From CBDDBU01 sp965226045 (GTDB taxonomy: Bacteria > Pseudomonadota > Alphaproteobacteria > VGEJ01): a stretch of 64,000 nucleotides of DNA. Both the position numbers and the translations under genes were made by a program. The notes under the pieces are model-generated. The model was given only the letters and a program-made list of their open reading frames with translations, was not told the origin of the DNA and did not search any database. Each line of letters opens with the position of its first letter. Position 1 is the first letter of the stretch. Below, piece by piece: positions 9,412 to 17,985 of this stretch. Where the stretch lies: assembly GCA_965226045.1 (NCBI GenBank), contig CBDDBU010000022.1, positions 62,001 to 126,000 of the forward strand, given 5' to 3'.

Positions 9412-10004
9412 CAGTCCGGGGCCGCGTCGCCGAGCGCCGCCTCCGCCCGCCGTGGCGTCGACGGCAACGCGCCATCGTCCTCGGATCGTTGTTGGTAGGG
9501 ATCGGCGATCCCCAATCGCGCCAATGCCCGGCGCTCGACCGTCTCCATCGCGCGCGCCGCCGCCGCGCTCCCGTGGTCCAGCCCGAGCAGATGAAGAACG
9601 CCATGGACCACGAGGTGGCATATGTGGTCGGCCACAGTCTTGCGCTGCGCAGCCGCCTCCGCAGTCAGGATGTCCAGACCGAGCACGATGTCGCCCAGCA
9701 CCAACGGCGGGCCCTCGCCGCCACCGCTGGTGGTGCTCGGGCCCGCGGCGCGGGCGTCCCCAGCGCGGGCATCAGCGAAGGCAAGCACGTTGGTCGGCCG
9801 GTCCAGGCCCCGGTGTTCGTGGTTCAGTGTGCGGACGAAATCGTTGTCGGCGACCACGATGCTGATTTCCACCGCGCCGGGAGGCAGTTCATCGGCGGCG
9901 CGGAGCGCGGCGCGGGTGGCGCGGCGAATGAGGCGGGCCGCGTTCGGCACACGATGGCGGTCGGGATGTTTGAACGATATCGCGATGTTGACGCGGGGCG
10001 GCAT
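9411..10004 (-). CDS. ybeY: Endoribonuclease YbeY
   Basis: YbeY is a zinc-dependent RNase for 16S rRNA 3'-end maturation and ribosome quality control. The metal-binding signature is visible as HLVVHGVLHLLGLDH (H-x3-H-x5-H). Upstream are the LNHEHRGLDRPTNVLAF and LGDIVLGLDI segments of the family. A Gly/Ser-rich insertion (AAGPSTTSGGGEGPP) and a C-terminal tail make it 197 residues, longer than the usual 150-170. It sits in the conserved phoH-ybeY-lnt order, 2 bp after phoH and overlapping lnt. Confidence 0.95.
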   Translation of the reverse strand: MPPRVNIAISFKHPDRHRVPNAARLIRRATRAALRAADELPPGAVEISIVVADNDFVRTLNHEHRGLDRPTNVLAFADARAGDARAAGPSTTSGGGEGPPLVLGDIVLGLDILTAEAAAQRKTVADHICHLVVHGVLHLLGLDHGSAAAARAMETVERRALARLGIADPYQQRSEDDGALPSTPRRAEAALGDAAPD

Positions 10005-10005
10005 C

Positions 10006-11037
10006 TCAACCCGGGTCAGGCTCGGTCTTGTCCTCGGGCCCGGCGCCTCTGGGGCTCCTTTTGTCTCCCGGCGCGTCCTTGGCGTCGTAAGCGCGAATGA
10101 TCCGCGTCACCAGATGGTGGCGGAAGACATCGTCTTCATTGAGGCGCACCACGCTAATCCCCTCGATACCCTCCAGCACGCGCACCGCCTCGGCCAGCCC
10201 ACACGGCGTTCCCGTCGGCAGATCCACCTGAGTGAGATCGCCGGTCACGGCCATGCGCGATCCCTCGCCGAGGCGGGTCAGCAGCATTTTCATCTGCACG
10301 GGTGAGGTGTTCTGAGCCTCATCGAGGATAACGAAGGCGTTGGTCAACGTACGGCCGCGCATGAACGCCACCGGCGCGATCTCGATATCGCCGCTGTCCA
10401 GCCGCTTCGCCACCTGCTCGGCCGGCAACATGAGGTGCAGCGCGTCGTAGAGAGGGCGCAAGTAGGGGTCGATCTTGTCGCGCATGTCGCCGGGCAGGAA
10501 GCCGAGACGCTCACCCGCCTCGACCGCCGGCCGCGACAGGACGATGCGATCGACCTCGCCTTCAAGCAACATCGAGACCGCCACACCGACGGCGAGGAAC
10601 GTCTTGCCGGTACCGGCCGGCCCGAGCGCGAAAACGAGCTCGTGGTCGCGCATTTCCCGCGCGTAGCGTCGTTGGTTGGGCGAACGTGGCGCCAGCGCGC
10701 CGCGCCGCAAGCGGATGACGATCTCGTCGGCGTCGGCCGTGGCGCCATCGCCAAGCTCGGCCATGCGGATGGCCGCGTCGACATCGATCTCCGCCACCTC
10801 CATGCCCTGGCGCAGCCGTGAATAGAGGCCGTTCAGGACCGTCGCGGTGGCCTGTCGCGCCCATGGGTCGCCGGCGATGGCGACGCGGTTTCCGCGCGAC
10901 GATATCGACACGCCGAGACGTTGTTCGATCCGCGCGACATGTCGGTCATGGGCGCCGAACAACGCGCTCAGCAGGCGATTGTCATCGAAATCGATGACCA
11001 GGGGCGCCAGCGACTTAGCGTCCGGAGCCACGCTCAC
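10006..11037 (-). CDS. phoH: PhoH-like ATPase (YbeZ)
   Basis: The 343-residue protein contains the Walker A motif GPAGTGKTFLAVGVAV, a Walker B-type VILDEAQNTSPVQMK, and the GDLTQVDLP motif of the PhoH family. The N-terminal 100 residues contain the KH-like region of the YbeZ/PhoH subgroup. It is a cytoplasmic nucleotidase thought to work with YbeY in RNA processing. It is packed between miaB (11 bp upstream) and ybeY (2 bp downstream), the typical miaB-phoH-ybeY-lnt operon. Confidence 0.94.
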   Translation of the reverse strand: MSVAPDAKSLAPLVIDFDDNRLLSALFGAHDRHVARIEQRLGVSISSRGNRVAIAGDPWARQATATVLNGLYSRLRQGMEVAEIDVDAAIRMAELGDGATADADEIVIRLRRGALAPRSPNQRRYAREMRDHELVFALGPAGTGKTFLAVGVAVSMLLEGEVDRIVLSRPAVEAGERLGFLPGDMRDKIDPYLRPLYDALHLMLPAEQVAKRLDSGDIEIAPVAFMRGRTLTNAFVILDEAQNTSPVQMKMLLTRLGEGSRMAVTGDLTQVDLPTGTPCGLAEAVRVLEGIEGISVVRLNEDDVFRHHLVTRIIRAYDAKDAPGDKRSPRGAGPEDKTEPDPG

Positions 11038-11047
11038 GGCCGTGCGG

Positions 11048-12424
11048 TCACGCCGCGTCCGCGCGCCTCTCTACCGCCGCGACCCCAACGGGCGGGTCGA
11101 CGAGGCGCCCCGCGAGGCTGTTGGCGCCGACGGTGTCGATGCGAACCTCGACGATCGCGCCGAGAAGCGACCCGGGGGCCGCCACGTGCACGGCCTGCAT
11201 GTAGGGGCTGCGGCCGACCAGCTGGCCCTCGCGCCGCCCCCGCCGCTCCAGCAGCACCGGCACCTCGCGGCCCCGCCAGCTTTGGTTGAACATGAGCTGT
11301 TGGGCGCGCAACAGTGCCTGGAGCTCGGCCAGACGCACCTTCTTGTCGGCGTCGGGGATCTGTTTGCGCAACATCGCGGCCGGCGTTCCCGGACGTGGAC
11401 TGTATTTGAACGAGTAGGCCTGGGCGAACTCGACGTCGCGCACCAGCGCCAGGGTCGCTGCGAAGTCGGCGTCGCTCTCGCCGGGAAAGCCGACGATGAA
11501 GTCGCTCGACAACGCGATGTCGGGCCGCGCCACGCGCAGCCGAGCCACCGTGCGTCGATAATCGTCGGCCGTGTGCCCCCGGTTCATCGCGCCCAGGATC
11601 GCGTCCGATCCGCACTGAACGGGCAGATGCAGATAGGGCATGACCTCGGGCAAATCCCGATGGGCCGCCAGCAGCGCCTCATGCATATCGCGCGGGTGCG
11701 AGGTCGTGTAGCGCAAGCGATCGAGGCCCTCGATCCTCGCCAGCCGGAACAACAACCGACCGAGGCTGGTCTCCGCGCCATCCTCGTCGGGACCGCGATA
11801 GGCGTTGACGTTCTGGCCCAGCAACGTGACCTCGCGAGCGCCGCGGGCGACCAGCGCGCGGGCCTCGGCCAGGACATCGGCCACCGGCCGCGAGAACTCG
11901 GCGCCGCGCGTATAGGGCACGACACAGAACGAACAGAACTTGTCGCAGCCCTCCTGGATGGTCAGGAACTCGCTGAACCCGGCCGCGCCGGTGGCGCGGG
12001 GCAGAAAGTCGAACTTGGGCTCGACCGGGAACTCGGTGTCGAGCACCGTCTCGCGCCGACGCGCACCGGCCACCATCTCCGCCAAGCGGTGGTAGGTTTG
12101 GGGGCCGAACACGATATCGACCCAGGGCGCACGCGCCCATATCTCCTCGCCTTCGGCTTGGGCGACACAGCCGCCGACGGCGATCATCATTTCGTCGCCA
12201 GCCGCCGTCCGAGCGTCTTTAAGCCGGCGCAACCGCCCCAGTTCCGAGTAGATTTTCTCGGCCGCCTTCTCACGGATGTGGCAGGTGTTGAGGATGACGA
12301 GGCTGGCTTGATCGGCTGAGGCGACAGTGCGATAGCCGTGCGGCGCCATCACCTCCGCCATGCGAGCGGAGTCGTACACGTTCATCTGGCAGCCGTACGT
12401 CTGAATGAATAGCGTTTTCGACAA
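11048..12424 (-). CDS. miaB: tRNA-2-methylthio-N6-dimethylallyladenosine synthase MiaB
   Basis: MiaB is a radical-SAM methylthiotransferase acting on A37 of tRNA. The N-terminal cluster domain begins TLFIQTYGCQMNVYDSARM with its Cys ligands. The radical-SAM motif CDKFCSFCVVPYTRG gives C-x3-C-x2-C. The C-terminal TRAM domain contains VLLERRGRREGQLVGRSPYMQ. The frame stays open to 13174, antisense to plsC. The family-consistent start is TTG at 12424 (reading MSKTLFIQTYGCQ), giving 458 residues. No ATG fits, so the start call is tentative but the gene is not in doubt. Confidence 0.95.
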   Translation of the reverse strand: MSKTLFIQTYGCQMNVYDSARMAEVMAPHGYRTVASADQASLVILNTCHIREKAAEKIYSELGRLRRLKDARTAAGDEMMIAVGGCVAQAEGEEIWARAPWVDIVFGPQTYHRLAEMVAGARRRETVLDTEFPVEPKFDFLPRATGAAGFSEFLTIQEGCDKFCSFCVVPYTRGAEFSRPVADVLAEARALVARGAREVTLLGQNVNAYRGPDEDGAETSLGRLLFRLARIEGLDRLRYTTSHPRDMHEALLAAHRDLPEVMPYLHLPVQCGSDAILGAMNRGHTADDYRRTVARLRVARPDIALSSDFIVGFPGESDADFAATLALVRDVEFAQAYSFKYSPRPGTPAAMLRKQIPDADKKVRLAELQALLRAQQLMFNQSWRGREVPVLLERRGRREGQLVGRSPYMQAVHVAAPGSLLGAIVEVRIDTVGANSLAGRLVDPPVGVAAVERRADAA

Positions 12425-12549
12425 AAGCGGTATCCGACCCTGCGGCGGCGGCGCCCCGGCACGGCCGATTCGGGCTCGCCGAGGGGACCGGAGCGAGGCT
12501 ATCACCGACCCTCGCGGTGTCAAGCGCGCGGCGTCAGGCTCATGGGCGT

Positions 12550-13395
12550 TCAAGCTCTGGGCGTCATTGGGGCGGGGGTGGCGGCGACATCGATATCGGG
12601 CGCCGGCCGCGCCGCCGAGCGCACGCGCCCGGCCAGCGCGTTGGACACGCCCTCGCGGACTACCGCCTCGCATCGCGCCGACATGATCTTGCGCGTTCCC
12701 GTCGTCGCGATCGTCATCACGGGGTGGAACTGGACCACTGCGGTGACCGGGCCGAGCCCGAGCGCCTCCCACAAGTGCCCCCCCAGTTCCATGTCGCCAT
12801 ACCAGGTGAAATAGGGCCGCATGTGGCGCCCGAGCGGCAGGTGACCGAGCCGCGTATAGGCCACCGACGTGGGCTGGACCGGCAAGGGTGCGCCGTTGAT
12901 GGCTTTCTCGGCGACGCCGAAGAATGAACTCTTGAACGGCAGCACGCGGTTGCCGTCGCTGCTGGTCCCCTCGGGGAATAGAATGAGGTTGTCGCCCGAT
13001 TCGAGGCGGCTCACCATCTCGTCGCGATGCTCGGCCGAATGACTCGCCTTGCGGACGATGAAGACCGAGCGCTGCAGCTTCGCCAGCAAGCCGACCCCCG
13101 GCCAGCCCGCCACCTCCTGCTTGGCGACGAACGAGCCCGGGATCACGGCGCTGAGCACGATGATGTCGAGCCACGAGCAGTGGTTGACGGCATACAGGGT
13201 CGCGCCGTCCTTCCAGCGCTCACCAATGACCTCGATGCAAAGGCCCAGGATGCGGCTCACGCCACGGTGGTAGAAACGCGGCACACGGCGTGCCAGCCCC
13301 GGGTGCAGCAGCAACGCACAGCTCTGCACCGGCAACAACAGCAGCGTCCACAGCACCACCGTCACGAGGCAATAGACGGAGCGGGCCGATTTCAC
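12550..13395 (-). CDS. plsC: 1-acyl-sn-glycerol-3-phosphate acyltransferase (PlsC family)
   Basis: The protein has an N-terminal membrane segment (VYCLVTVVLWTLLLLPVQS), then the acyltransferase motifs NHCSWLDIIVLSA (H-x4-D), FIVRKASH, and LILFPEGTSSDGNRVLPFKS (FPEGT). It probably acylates lysophosphatidate or a related lipid at the inner membrane. The start is unclear: an in-frame ATG at 13512 adds 39 Arg/Pro-rich residues that do not look like the family, so I prefer GTG 13395. It lies between mucR and miaB in the conserved block. Exact acyl and acceptor specificity cannot be read from sequence. Confidence 0.9.
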   Translation of the reverse strand: MKSARSVYCLVTVVLWTLLLLPVQSCALLLHPGLARRVPRFYHRGVSRILGLCIEVIGERWKDGATLYAVNHCSWLDIIVLSAVIPGSFVAKQEVAGWPGVGLLAKLQRSVFIVRKASHSAEHRDEMVSRLESGDNLILFPEGTSSDGNRVLPFKSSFFGVAEKAINGAPLPVQPTSVAYTRLGHLPLGRHMRPYFTWYGDMELGGHLWEALGLGPVTAVVQFHPVMTIATTGTRKIMSARCEAVVREGVSNALAGRVRSAARPAPDIDVAATPAPMTPRA

Positions 13396-13533
13396 GTCGC
13401 TGATCGTGCGGGTGATATCGCCCGCGGCCGGTCGGTGCGCTGGTCCGCGATGTCGCGGCGGGCCGTGTCGGGGTCTATGCCCACCCCGAGCGATGCCCAG
13501 GTGGGCGCCCACGTCGGCGCCGAGGGTTCGGCG

Positions 13534-13956
13534 TCATCGCCGTCGGCTCCGCTTGGTCCCGAGGCCGATCTGCTTGGCAAGTTGGCTGCGTTGGGCCGCG
13601 TAGTTCGGCGCGACCATCGGGTAGTCGCACGACAAGCCCCAACGCTCCTTGTATTCCTCCGGCGTCATGTTGTAGCGAGTCTTGATGTGTCGCTTCAACA
13701 TCTTCAGCTTCTTGCCGTCCTCGAGGCAGATGATGAAGTCCGGCGTCACCGATTTCTTGATCGATACCACCGGCTGAGGGCGCGAGGGCGCCCGGGTGGC
13801 GGCACTGTTGCTGGCGCTCGCCAATGCCGCATAGACGTGCTGGATCAACTGCGGCAACTCCGAGACTTGAACGGGGTTGTTGGCCACGTGCGAGGACACG
13901 ATGTCGGTGGTGAGCGCGAGGAGTTCATTGGGCTCGGGATGATCGGACATTAGCAT
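13534..13956 (-). CDS. mucR: MucR/Ros-family zinc-finger transcriptional regulator
   Basis: The C-terminal half matches MucR/Ros: SVTPDFIICLEDGKKLKMLK, RHIKTRYNMTPEEYKERWGL and YPMVAPNYAAQRSQLAK. The zinc-finger Cys/His set is partly reduced, as in several MucR proteins. The N-terminal region (LLALTTDIVSSHVANNPVQV) is the oligomerisation part. MucR proteins bind A+T-rich DNA and control envelope polysaccharide, motility and cell-cycle genes, usually repressing their own gene. Start ATG 13956 or 13950 (MSDHPEP) are both possible. Confidence 0.93.
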   Translation of the reverse strand: MLMSDHPEPNELLALTTDIVSSHVANNPVQVSELPQLIQHVYAALASASNSAATRAPSRPQPVVSIKKSVTPDFIICLEDGKKLKMLKRHIKTRYNMTPEEYKERWGLSCDYPMVAPNYAAQRSQLAKQIGLGTKRSRRR

Positions 13957-14010
13957 GTTAATCCTCGGTAACTGGTTTGCGTATATATGAATTCATTGTG
14001 TCGTTAGCAA
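13957..14010 (-). promoter_or_regulatory. A+T-rich mucR upstream region, possible autoregulatory site
   Basis: Directly upstream of mucR is an unusual A+T-rich patch (GCGTATATATGAATTCATTG at 13979-13998) in otherwise GC-rich DNA. It contains TATATA and the palindrome TGAATTCA. MucR-type proteins are known to bind such A+T-rich sites with T-A steps, often in their own promoter. Binding here is inferred. The rest of 14011-14174 shows no clear gene. Confidence 0.4.
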
Positions 14011-14174
14011 CCCCAATATCTTCTCCTCGAATCAAGCCGTGCGAGGCGGTATCGTCAAGTCAAGCGCAGGAACTCCCGCCCTCGTCACTAGGCATGAATT
14101 ACGCGAGACCCCGCCCAACGGGATTGTCGAGCCGCGCGGACTACACAAAATACGCGGCGAACCGCGGTCCGCAT

Positions 14175-14693
14175 CTAGTTTGACGGCCCGAGGGGGGCGC
14201 ACAGGATGAGCGCGTCGGTCGCTGTTCGACCGCCCGTGGCGCCCCCATATGGGGTCTCGTTGAGGGGCGCGTAGTAGCGAGCGCGCCGACCGACCTCGGA
14301 AAAGCCGCGGGCGCGGTACGCCTCGCGGGCGGCCTCGTTGGTCTCGGCGACCTCGAGCAGGAGCCGGCTGGCGCCCTCGGCGGCGGCCCAGCGTTGGCAT
14401 TCCTGGAGCAGGCCCGAGTCGACGCCGCGCCGCCGCTCGCCCTCGTGGACGCCCAGGGCGAGCACTTCCGCCTCGTCGTGGAGCGTTCGGGCGAGCAGGA
14501 AACCCACCGCCTCATCATCGCGCCCGGTGCGCGCCAAAAGCGTCATGGCGTGCGCCGCGGTCATGAGTTCACGGAGCGATTGGAGGCCCCAACCGCGCCC
14601 GAAGCACGTCCGCTGCAGGGCAGCCACCGCGTGGATATCAGCATCGCCCGGTTCGACGATACGGTCGATACGGACCGCCAGCGGTTCAGCCAT
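14175..14693 (-). CDS. rimI: Ribosomal-protein-alanine N-acetyltransferase (RimI-like GNAT)
   Basis: This 172-residue GNAT protein has the acetyl-CoA-binding region as LGVHEGERRRGVDSGLLQEC (Q/R-x-x-G-x-G/A variant). It is followed by LLLEVAETNEAAREAYRARG and FSEVGRRARYYAPL, the RimI signature. RimI acetylates the N-terminus of ribosomal protein S18. It overlaps tsaB by 8 bp, the common tsaB-rimI pairing. The acetyl-CoA loop is slightly divergent (RRRGVDSGLL), so another small substrate is possible. Confidence 0.88.
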   Translation of the reverse strand: MAEPLAVRIDRIVEPGDADIHAVAALQRTCFGRGWGLQSLRELMTAAHAMTLLARTGRDDEAVGFLLARTLHDEAEVLALGVHEGERRRGVDSGLLQECQRWAAAEGASRLLLEVAETNEAAREAYRARGFSEVGRRARYYAPLNETPYGGATGGRTATDALILCAPLGPSN

Positions 14694-15378
14694 CGGCGGC
14701 GCGCCGGGCGCCGGGCGGGCGCAGGTAGAGGGGGGTTGGTGGCTCGCCGCTCGGCATGCCCAATCGGCCTATTCGCGTGGCCGCCAACGCGGCCAGGACG
14801 GCAGCATCGGGCAAGGCCGGCGACGGCGCCACCGTGAAGCCACCGTCGGCGACGGCCGCCGCTACCAACGCGGCCGCGTCGCCAACCACCACGCCCCCCC
14901 CGACAGCCCCCCGGCGCGGCAATAGTCCGGCCGCTTCGCCCGGCTCGATCCGCCGCGCTTCGCTCGTCGCCCGCACGTCCTCGCCCTCGAGCGCGAACGC
15001 TTGGGCATAGATAGCGCCGCGCCGGGCATCGAGCGCGACGAGGATCGGCTCACCCGGCCGCACGTGCGGTCGCGTCGCCGCCGCGACCACTTCGAGCGCG
15101 GTCAACCCCAGGGCCGGGCGGGCGGCTGCGAGGGCGATCGCCCGCGCCGCCGCCAGACCGACGCGCAGTCCGGTGAAGCTCCCCGGGCCCCGGGTGACAG
15201 CCACCACGTCGAGGTCCGCGTATGAGCAGCCCGCCTCGGCCATCACGCTCTCTATCATCGGGACCAGCGCCTCGGCGTGGCCAGCACGGCGCATCTCGCG
15301 CGCCGCCGCCACGACGGTTCCGTCCCAGACCGCCGCCGAACAAGCGTCGAGCACCGTATCGAAGGCCAGTATCCTCAC
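14686..15378 (-). CDS. tsaB: tRNA threonylcarbamoyladenosine biosynthesis protein TsaB
   Basis: TsaB is the non-catalytic partner of TsaD in t6A37 tRNA modification. The N-terminus MRILAFDTVLDACSAAVWDG is the ASKHA-fold start. The segment VVAVTRGPGSFTGLRVGLAA is the family hallmark. ALDARRGAIYAQAF matches the D.R...VY motif. At 230 residues the length is normal. It overlaps rimI downstream, suggesting a shared transcript. Confidence 0.94.
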   Translation of the reverse strand: MRILAFDTVLDACSAAVWDGTVVAAAREMRRAGHAEALVPMIESVMAEAGCSYADLDVVAVTRGPGSFTGLRVGLAAARAIALAAARPALGLTALEVVAAATRPHVRPGEPILVALDARRGAIYAQAFALEGEDVRATSEARRIEPGEAAGLLPRRGAVGGGVVVGDAAALVAAAVADGGFTVAPSPALPDAAVLAALAATRIGRLGMPSGEPPTPLYLRPPGARRAADG

Positions 15379-15400
15379 GCGCCCCGAAAGCCTCCGCGGC

Positions 15401-15979
15401 TCATAGGATCGCGCACGCCACCTCGAAATCGTGACGCGGCCCGCGCGCCGGCATGCCGGCCGCCTCGCCGTAACCCAGGTTGATGAGGAAGTTCGACTTC
15501 ACACGGCTGTCGGGGAAAAACTCGGCGTCCACCATGTCGTTGTCGAAACCCGACATCGGCCCGCAATCGAGCCCAAGCGCGCGGGCCGCGACGATGAAGT
15601 AGGCGCCCTCCAGCGTACCGTTGCGGAAAGCATGGACTTCGGCGCCCGCGGGATCGGCGGCGAAACCCGCGGCCATGCTGGCATTCGCCATCCGTTCGTG
15701 AAAGTCGAGATCGTGGGCGACGATAGCGGTGGCCGCAGCGCTCATCGTCTTGTCGACGTTGCCGGCCGCGAGACATGGCGCCAGGCGCGCCTTGGCCGCG
15801 GGCGAAACCACGAACGTGAAACGGCCCGGCTGGCAGTTGGCGCTGGTCGGGCCGAGCCGCGCGAGCTCGTAAATGGCGCGCGGAAGCGAGTCGGCGAGCA
15901 CGCGGTCGTGCCAATGCCGATAGCTCCGGGCGCCGCGAAACACGATGTCGAGCGCGCCGTCGTCAAGCGTTGGTGCCAC
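15401..15979 (-). CDS. Nitroreductase-family protein, RutE/HadB-like (malonic semialdehyde reductase type)
   Basis: The 192-residue FMN-dependent nitroreductase fold is shown by LARLGPTSANCQPGRFTFV, LEGAYFIVAARALGLDCGPM and SGFDNDMVDAEFFPDSRVKS. It ends with NFLINLGYG. These segments match the RutE/HadB subgroup, which reduces malonic semialdehyde to 3-hydroxypropionate in pyrimidine degradation. No other rut genes are nearby, so the in vivo substrate is uncertain. It is transcribed toward tsaB, 22 bp away, and may be part of that operon. Confidence 0.85.
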   Translation of the reverse strand: MAPTLDDGALDIVFRGARSYRHWHDRVLADSLPRAIYELARLGPTSANCQPGRFTFVVSPAAKARLAPCLAAGNVDKTMSAAATAIVAHDLDFHERMANASMAAGFAADPAGAEVHAFRNGTLEGAYFIVAARALGLDCGPMSGFDNDMVDAEFFPDSRVKSNFLINLGYGEAAGMPARGPRHDFEVACAIL

Positions 15980-16135
15980 TTACAAACTCCCCGCACTGCA
16001 TCAAGAACGCCTGAGACTCGCCTCCCGAACGCGCGTTGGGTGCCTGGCCGGCCATCTAGCGGGCGCGGCTGGCGGGATTTGGGGCTTCTGTTTGGCCGCC
16101 ACCTCGACCATACTCGGCGTCGAGCCGGGGGATTC

Positions 16136-17191
16136 ATGCGCCGCTTCGCTTCCGTTATAGCATCCGCGCTCTTCGCCGTCGCGGCGCTGTCGGTGTTGCC
16201 GAACGGCGTCCCCGCGAGTCGTGCCGACGACGGCGCGACGGTCCTCATCTACCACCGCTTCGGCGAGCGCGGCTTACCCTCAACCAACATCCGCCTTGAG
16301 CAGTTCGAAGCCCACCTCGCCGAAATCGCGATCGGCGCCTACACCGTGCTGCCCCTGACCGAAATCGTGACGGCGTTCGAGGCCGGCGCCACGCTTCCCG
16401 ATCGGACCCTCGCGATCACCATCGACGACGCTTTTCTATCGGTCTACACCGAGGCGTGGCTGCGGCTCCGAGAAGCGGGCCTTCCCTTCACTCTGTTCGT
16501 CGCCACCGGTCCCATCGACAATCAGACCGCCGGCTACATGAGCTGGGACCAGCTACGTGACATGGTGGCGGGCGGCGTCACGATCGGCCAACACACCGTC
16601 TCCCACATACGCATGCACGAGTTGAGCGCGGCTGAGAACATCGCCGAGATCGAGACCGCGCGCGCGCGCTTCGCGGCCGAGCTCGGCCTCACGCCAGAGT
16701 TCTTCGCCTACCCGTTCGGCGAGTACAGGCCGGCCGACCGCGATCTCGTCGCGGCGGCCGGGTTCCGCGCCGCCTTCGGCCAGCAGTCGGGCGTCGCCCA
16801 CCGCGCCGCCAATCGCTTCACCCTGCCGCGCTTCGCCATGAACGAGACCTATGGCAGCATCATCCGCTTCCGCTTGGTGGCGAACGCGCTGCCGCTGCCG
16901 GTCAGCGAAGTCATTCCGCTCGATCCCTATCTTTCGCGCAACCCCCCTGAGTTCGGGTTCACTGTCGATCCGAGCGTCGGCGACCTCGCCCATCTGGCAT
17001 GTTTCGCATCCCACGAAACCGCCCCGGCACGGCTCGAACGTCTCGGCGAGCGCCGCATCGAGGTGCGGATGAGCGCGCCGTTTCCGCCCGGACGGGGCCG
17101 CGTCAACTGCACGCTGCCGGCTGGCGAGGGGCGCTGGCGCTGGTTCGGCACACAGTTCATTATCCCCGACGACACCGCCACGACCGAGTAG
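16136..17191 (+). CDS. Polysaccharide deacetylase-family protein, secreted
   Basis: The 351-residue protein starts with a signal peptide (MRRFASVIASALFAVAALSV, Ala-rich cleavage region). The NodB homology domain follows: VLIYHRFGERG, LAITIDDAFLSVYTEA (TxDDA in place of TFDDG), VTIGQHTVSHIRMHEL (H-x3-H metal ligands) and FFAYPFGEYRPADRDLV. It probably de-N-acetylates a cell-envelope or exopolysaccharide in the periplasm. ATG 16136 was chosen because it gives the signal peptide; upstream reading is antisense to the nitroreductase. An aldolase gene begins 24 bp later. Confidence 0.9.
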   Translation: MRRFASVIASALFAVAALSVLPNGVPASRADDGATVLIYHRFGERGLPSTNIRLEQFEAHLAEIAIGAYTVLPLTEIVTAFEAGATLPDRTLAITIDDAFLSVYTEAWLRLREAGLPFTLFVATGPIDNQTAGYMSWDQLRDMVAGGVTIGQHTVSHIRMHELSAAENIAEIETARARFAAELGLTPEFFAYPFGEYRPADRDLVAAAGFRAAFGQQSGVAHRAANRFTLPRFAMNETYGSIIRFRLVANALPLPVSEVIPLDPYLSRNPPEFGFTVDPSVGDLAHLACFASHETAPARLERLGERRIEVRMSAPFPPGRGRVNCTLPAGEGRWRWFGTQFIIPDDTATTE

Positions 17192-17214
17192 CGGCGCGGC
17201 GAGGAGGAGGATGT

Positions 17215-17985
17215 ATGTACAGAGAGAACCGGCTGAAGGCGCGACTCGGGGCCGGCGACAAATGCCTGGGCTGCTGGCTCTGGCTGGGCAGCCCAGATGC
17301 CGCCGAAATCCTGGCCTTGGCTGGTTTCGATGTGCTGATGATCGACCACGAGCATGGCCCCGGCAACTTCAAGACGGCGATCGACATCATGCGCGCCGCG
17401 TCGGTCGGCGACTCGACGGTGATCATGCGCGTGGAGTCGGACGACGCGGCGTTTCTCAAACGCGCCCTCGATGCCGGCGTCGAGGGCGTCATGGTTCCCA
17501 ACATCGAGAGCGCCGAGCAGGCGCGCGCGGTGGTGCGGGCGTGCCGCTATCCGCCACGCGGTCGACGGGGCGCCGCCTTCAGCGCCACGCGCGCGTCGGA
17601 CTACGGCCTGCGCGCCGCCGAGTACGCCAAGACGGCGGCCGACAACTTGCTGGTGATCGCGCAGATCGAATCGGCGACGGCGGTGGAAAACATCGAGCAG
17701 ATCGCGGCGGTCGACGGCATTGACATGTTGTTCATCGGACCGACCGATCTTTCGGGCAGCGTCGACAAGCTGTTGGCGTTCGATGATCCAGAGGTGCTGG
17801 CGCTGATCGAAGCGGCCGAGCGCGGCATCAAGCAAGCGGACAAGAAACTCGGCGGTATCGTGATGGGTGGCGAGACGGTCGCCGCCAAGTTCGATCGCGG
17901 CTACGATCTTCTGGTGGCGGGCGGTGACGTCGTGTTCCTCCGCGAGGGCGCCAAGGCCCTGCGCGCCCAGGCGCCCGCGAGCTAA
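17215..17985 (+). CDS. HpcH/HpaI aldolase/citrate lyase family protein
   Basis: A strong ribosome site (GAGGAGGAGG) precedes ATG 17215. The 256-residue product matches HpcH/HpaI class II aldolases: GCWLWLGSPDAAEILALAGF, DVLMIDHEHGPGNF (catalytic and metal region), GVEGVMVPNIESAEQARAVV and MLFIGPTDLSGSVD. Such enzymes cleave 4-hydroxy-2-oxo acids to pyruvate or glyoxylate plus an aldehyde. No pathway neighbours point to a specific substrate. Its stop overlaps the stop of the convergent glucosaminidase gene by 4 bp. Confidence 0.9.
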   Translation: MYRENRLKARLGAGDKCLGCWLWLGSPDAAEILALAGFDVLMIDHEHGPGNFKTAIDIMRAASVGDSTVIMRVESDDAAFLKRALDAGVEGVMVPNIESAEQARAVVRACRYPPRGRRGAAFSATRASDYGLRAAEYAKTAADNLLVIAQIESATAVENIEQIAAVDGIDMLFIGPTDLSGSVDKLLAFDDPEVLALIEAAERGIKQADKKLGGIVMGGETVAAKFDRGYDLLVAGGDVVFLREGAKALRAQAPAS